Below, piece by piece: positions 42,901 through 44,519 of a stretch of DNA of 44,519 nt. Within the stretch, counting starts at the first letter, position 1. Every line of letters starts with the position of its first letter. The stretch covers positions 1-44,519 of the forward strand of contig JBKDGH010000153.1 in the NCBI GenBank assembly GCA_046336655.1, read 5' to 3'. Made by a program: the position numbers and the translations under genes. A model generated the notes under the pieces. The model searched no databases. It worked only from the letters and a program-made list of their open reading frames with translations, and was not told the DNA's origin. The stretch comes from CANGTU01 sp046336655 (GTDB lineage: Bacteria; Bacteroidota; Bacteroidia; Flavobacteriales_D; Sanyastnellaceae).

Positions 42901-44519
42901 GGAGAAGTCACCGCAGGTGGTCCAACCACCTGATCTCCTCCAGGAGTAGTCATTGTATAGGTCCACGGCGATGTGCCTGTAAATGATACAGGGAAGTTGT
43001 AGCTGCCTCCTGCGCAGATGGCGCCGTTACCTGCAATGGATGCCGTTGGAAGTGGATTGACAGTAAGCGTAACCGTCGGTGAGTCAGTCGTATTGGTACA
43101 TCCGTTGGCATCCGTTACTGAGGTAACGAAATAGTTGCCCGCTGTATTCGCAGCGAAGTTGTTCGGTGATGTGACTGCCGGAGGACCAACAATCTGATTT
43201 CCGGTGGGGGTCGTCATGGTGTAAGTCCATGGCGATGTACCAGTAAACGACACCGGGAAGTTGTAGCTGGCTCCTGCGCAGATTGTGCCGTTGCCTGCGA
43301 TGGATGCCGTTGGCAGCGGATTCACAGTTACCGTTTGACATACCGTGTTGGTGTAAGTCTGGGTGCATCCGTTGGCGTCGGTAACTGAGGCGACGCAATA
43401 AGTGGTTGTCGCGCCTGGTGTGACGTTCCACACAAATGGCGAGGCGGCGATGTTGATCGCGGGTTGATTTACTCCTCCGGCACTTGGTATTACTGTCCAT
43501 GGGCCTGAGCCGGTGAGTGTAATGGAGAGGTTGGTGCTTGCTCCCGCGCAAATAGCAGTACCCCCTGAGAGGGCCGCTGTTGGGAGCGGATTCACAGTAA
43601 GCGTGACGGTCGGTGAATCGGTCGTGTTAGTGCATCCGTTGGCATCTGTTACGGATGTCACGAAATAGTTTCCTGCTGCGCTTGCCGCGAAGTTATTCGG
43701 CGAAGTGACCGCCGGGGGGCCAACGACCTGATTACCGCCGGGTGTGGTCATGGTATAGGTCCACGGTGATGCACCAGTGAATGACACGGCAAAGTTAAAA
43801 CTGCTTCCTGCGCAAATCGTGCCGTTGCCAGCAATGGCGGCTGTGGGTGCGGCATTGACTGTGAGTGTGACTGTCGGTGAATTGACGGTATTGGTGCACC
43901 CGTTTGCATCGGTCACGGACGTCACAAAGTAATTACCCGCCACAGTGGCGGCGAAGTTGTTCGGGGACGTCACCGCAGGCGGTCCGACTACCTGATCGCC
44001 GGTTGGAGTAGTCATTGTATACGTCCAGGGCGAAGTGCCGGTAAATGACACCGGAAAATTGTAGGTGCTGCCGGCGCATACCGAACCGTTTCCTGCAATG
44101 CTTGCGGTGGGAAGAGGGTTCACAGTAATGGTCTGGCACACTGTGTTGTTGTAGGTCGCACTGCAACCAGTGGCATCGGAAACGGAAGTGATGCAGTATG
44201 CAGTGGTTGCTCCCGGAGCTACATTCCATTGAAACGGGGAAGCAGCAATGTTGAGGTTGGCGCCGGGAACGCCACCCACAGAAGTGGCGCATACCCACGG
44301 GCCCGTTCCGGTGAGTGTAACGGTGAGGTTGGTATTTCCACCTGCGCAGATGGCAGTGCCACCTGCAAGCGCCGCTGAAGGTGAAGGATTGAATGCCACC
44401 ACAGCATTGCCGCTGACGGATCCCGTACATCCTCCGGCAAGTGAAACTGCAGTCAGTGTGTACGTGCCTGCTGTGTTGGCAGGAAGGGTATACGGACTCA
44501 CAAGTACATTGTTGACCGC
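39954..44519 (-). CDS. Giant repetitive surface protein, C-terminal part (5' end outside window)
   Basis: The frame is open to the right edge, so the N-terminus is missing; at least 1521 residues are present. Order from the edge: Ig-like repeats in an A-B-B pattern (44378-42513), further Ig/PKD-like domains, then SprB-like repeats (about 42000-40950; FQCFGLCEGTISLAPQGGFG, YPYTVTDSEGC). Two PKD-like domains follow (CVWNFGNGISLPICG; SYEWSFATFGISNELNP), then a C-terminal type B/gliding domain (VPNAFTPDQDGVNEVFKP, LFIFNRWGTLVFET, EGIVTLIR). Recurrent cysteines (ICAG and NGC in each unit) suggest a disulfide per domain. It resembles SprB-class gliding adhesins, though no membrane or gliding gene is seen nearby. 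It is the first visible gene of the block leading to the sigma factor. Confidence 0.93.
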   Translation of the reverse strand, partial: AVNNVLVSPYTLPANTAGTYTLTAVSLAGGCTGSVSGNAVVAFNPSPSAALAGGTAICAGGNTNLTVTLTGTGPWVCATSVGGVPGANLNIAASPFQWNVAPGATTAYCITSVSDATGCSATYNNTVCQTITVNPLPTASIAGNGSVCAGSTYNFPVSFTGTSPWTYTMTTPTGDQVVGPPAVTSPNNFAATVAGNYFVTSVTDANGCTNTVNSPTVTLTVNAAPTAAIAGNGTICAGSSFNFAVSFTGASPWTYTMTTPGGNQVVGPPAVTSPNNFAASAAGNYFVTSVTDANGCTNTTDSPTVTLTVNPLPTAALSGGTAICAGASTNLSITLTGSGPWTVIPSAGGVNQPAINIAASPFVWNVTPGATTTYCVASVTDANGCTQTYTNTVCQTVTVNPLPTASIAGNGTICAGASYNFPVSFTGTSPWTYTMTTPTGNQIVGPPAVTSPNNFAANTAGNYFVTSVTDANGCTNTTDSPTVTLTVNPLPTASIAGNGAICAGGSYNFPVSFTGTSPWTYTMTTPGGDQVVGPPAVTSPNNFSATAAGNYFVTSVTDANGCTNTTDSPTVTLTVNPLPTATLAGGGAICAGASTNLSITLTGTGPWTVVPSAGGVSQPALNIAASPFNWNVTPAANTNYCITSVTDANGCTQTYTNTVCQTVTVNPLPTASWTSGNSAYCDNNFVNITFTLNGTAQWDVGYTIAGAANSVNNINTSPHTIAANMPGDYCLTSITDGNGCTNIQNACITVSEVAVPAAAAGPDVSTCANVPVQIGTAAVAGVDYSWTNGTLLDNAAIAQPSATIGAPGANVFTLTAGITANGITCTATDNVTVTVNALPVITASVNDNAVCFGTSVTLTGAGAGAGGSYNWIAGAGITGATNTAVTSATPVGTVNYEVEGTDANGCISTAIVEVTAGDPIVVVEDFTSFQCFGLCEGTISLAPQGGFGDYTIVWGVAVPDPAGFDQMALCAGNYPYTVTDSEGCNTAADNLEIVIDQLAENFIDDILFTPPLCDYDATGQIEIVEPGALEYTLYNCPELTYETQSAGVFTDLLPADCYDVSVIDQFGCVVSQQALELTSVSGPLILQVDEFNTIFCFEDVIQFTGSGSGGFGNLVIEWYNCPEAVGCLEGTGTPFDYTITENTTLYAVLVDENGCVSAVDSVSAELSTPIEMILQDGIDEVTLCTGECVDMFTEVSGGGAELTVQWFEVPSLITDPTVGPDGTTLTMCPLVTTEYYAYASDGCNPPAYDTLLVTVFETPQVLFSVDTLFGCFPLEVTFTNFTDSTLAENCVWNFGNGISLPICGEVAYTYPGPGDFFPSLEVTSPDGCVGTDTLDTAVEIYGYPEVDFTWEPADVNVLETEVDFINLTEGGVSYEWSFATFGISNELNPSFSFPDVDLAAYEVCLESTNADGCSAEFCQEIVIESILQVWVPNAFTPDQDGVNEVFKPVVKGYNPGSYHLFIFNRWGTLVFETTNPDQAWTGNTYDGEFYSQTDSFVWRIEVERLSDGIFEVYEGIVTLIR
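42513..44378 (-). repeat. Ordered tandem repeat A-B-B-A-B-B-A inside the giant gene
   Basis: Seven in-frame units abut exactly, read on the minus strand: A1 44378-44109, B1 44108-43845, B2 43844-43581, A2 43580-43311, B3 43310-43047, B4 43046-42783, A3 42782-42513. A units are 270 nt (90 aa; ending VCQTVTVNPLP). B units are 264 nt (88 aa; containing SPWTYTMTTP and TSPNNFAA, ending TVTLTVNPLP). Two 798-nt A-B-B superunits are followed by a third A. Unit lengths are identical with no indels. Confidence 0.95.

Noticed and set aside
42513..44378. Tandem repeat as a CRISPR array or intergenic satellite
   Set aside because: Units are 264-270 nt, in frame, and encode Ig-like domains with conserved residues and third-position variation; this is protein-coding repetition.

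Overview
The window reads as chromosomal DNA of a Bacteroidota bacterium, probably Flavobacteriales-like, with a moderate to high G+C content for that group. Several kinds of evidence agree. Secreted proteins carry type IX secretion (T9SS) C-terminal sorting domains of type A (12950-15037, 21483-22886) and type B/gliding-associated (34611-38177, 38245-39348, 39954-44519). Bacteroidota -7 elements (TAnnTTTG) sit in front of genes, and no clear Shine-Dalgarno sequences are seen. Family content also fits (DUF2490, cytophagalysin-type M43 protease, alpha-2-macroglobulin/PbpC pair). I see no mobile element, CRISPR array, integrase or phage gene. There is no gene-free stretch longer than about 200 bases.

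Layout. 1-400: start of a secreted protein leaving the left edge. 542-2692: RNase R. 2724-3054: two divergent tRNA genes (CAU, minus; Arg-CCU, plus), each with a -7 element. 3183-5262: small membrane protein, then on the minus strand a lipoprotein/secreted-protein pair ending in a good terminator. 5441-12809: housekeeping block (polA, acs, lepA) interrupted by a DUF2490 gene. 12950-18142: plus-strand run of a secreted M43 metalloprotease, leucyl aminopeptidase, pdxA and rlmH. 18280-22886: minus-strand run of esterase, RidA and DUF3108 genes, then a PGI/PMI-like isomerase translationally coupled to lipB. 22889-25099: a small membrane protein and a secreted 20-repeat MORN/YwqK-like protein. 25101-33064: alpha-2-macroglobulin lipoprotein followed by penicillin-binding protein 1C, a conserved pairing thought to protect and repair the envelope. 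33159-34517: radA.

34611-44519 is the accessory and most interesting part, all on the minus strand. It holds a giant repetitive surface protein (5' end outside the window), an ECF sigma factor, an overlapping single-pass membrane protein that looks like its anti-sigma factor but carries a PKD domain and a T9SS type B-like C-terminal domain outside the membrane, and a second large surface protein with a nidogen-like domain. My main hypothesis is a surface-sensing regulatory unit embedded among the adhesins it may control. The giant protein contains an ordered higher-order repeat (A-B-B, A-B-B, A) of exact 270/264-nt units. Its protein sequence is conserved while silent sites have diverged.

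All functional calls come from reading motifs by eye; no database search was run.
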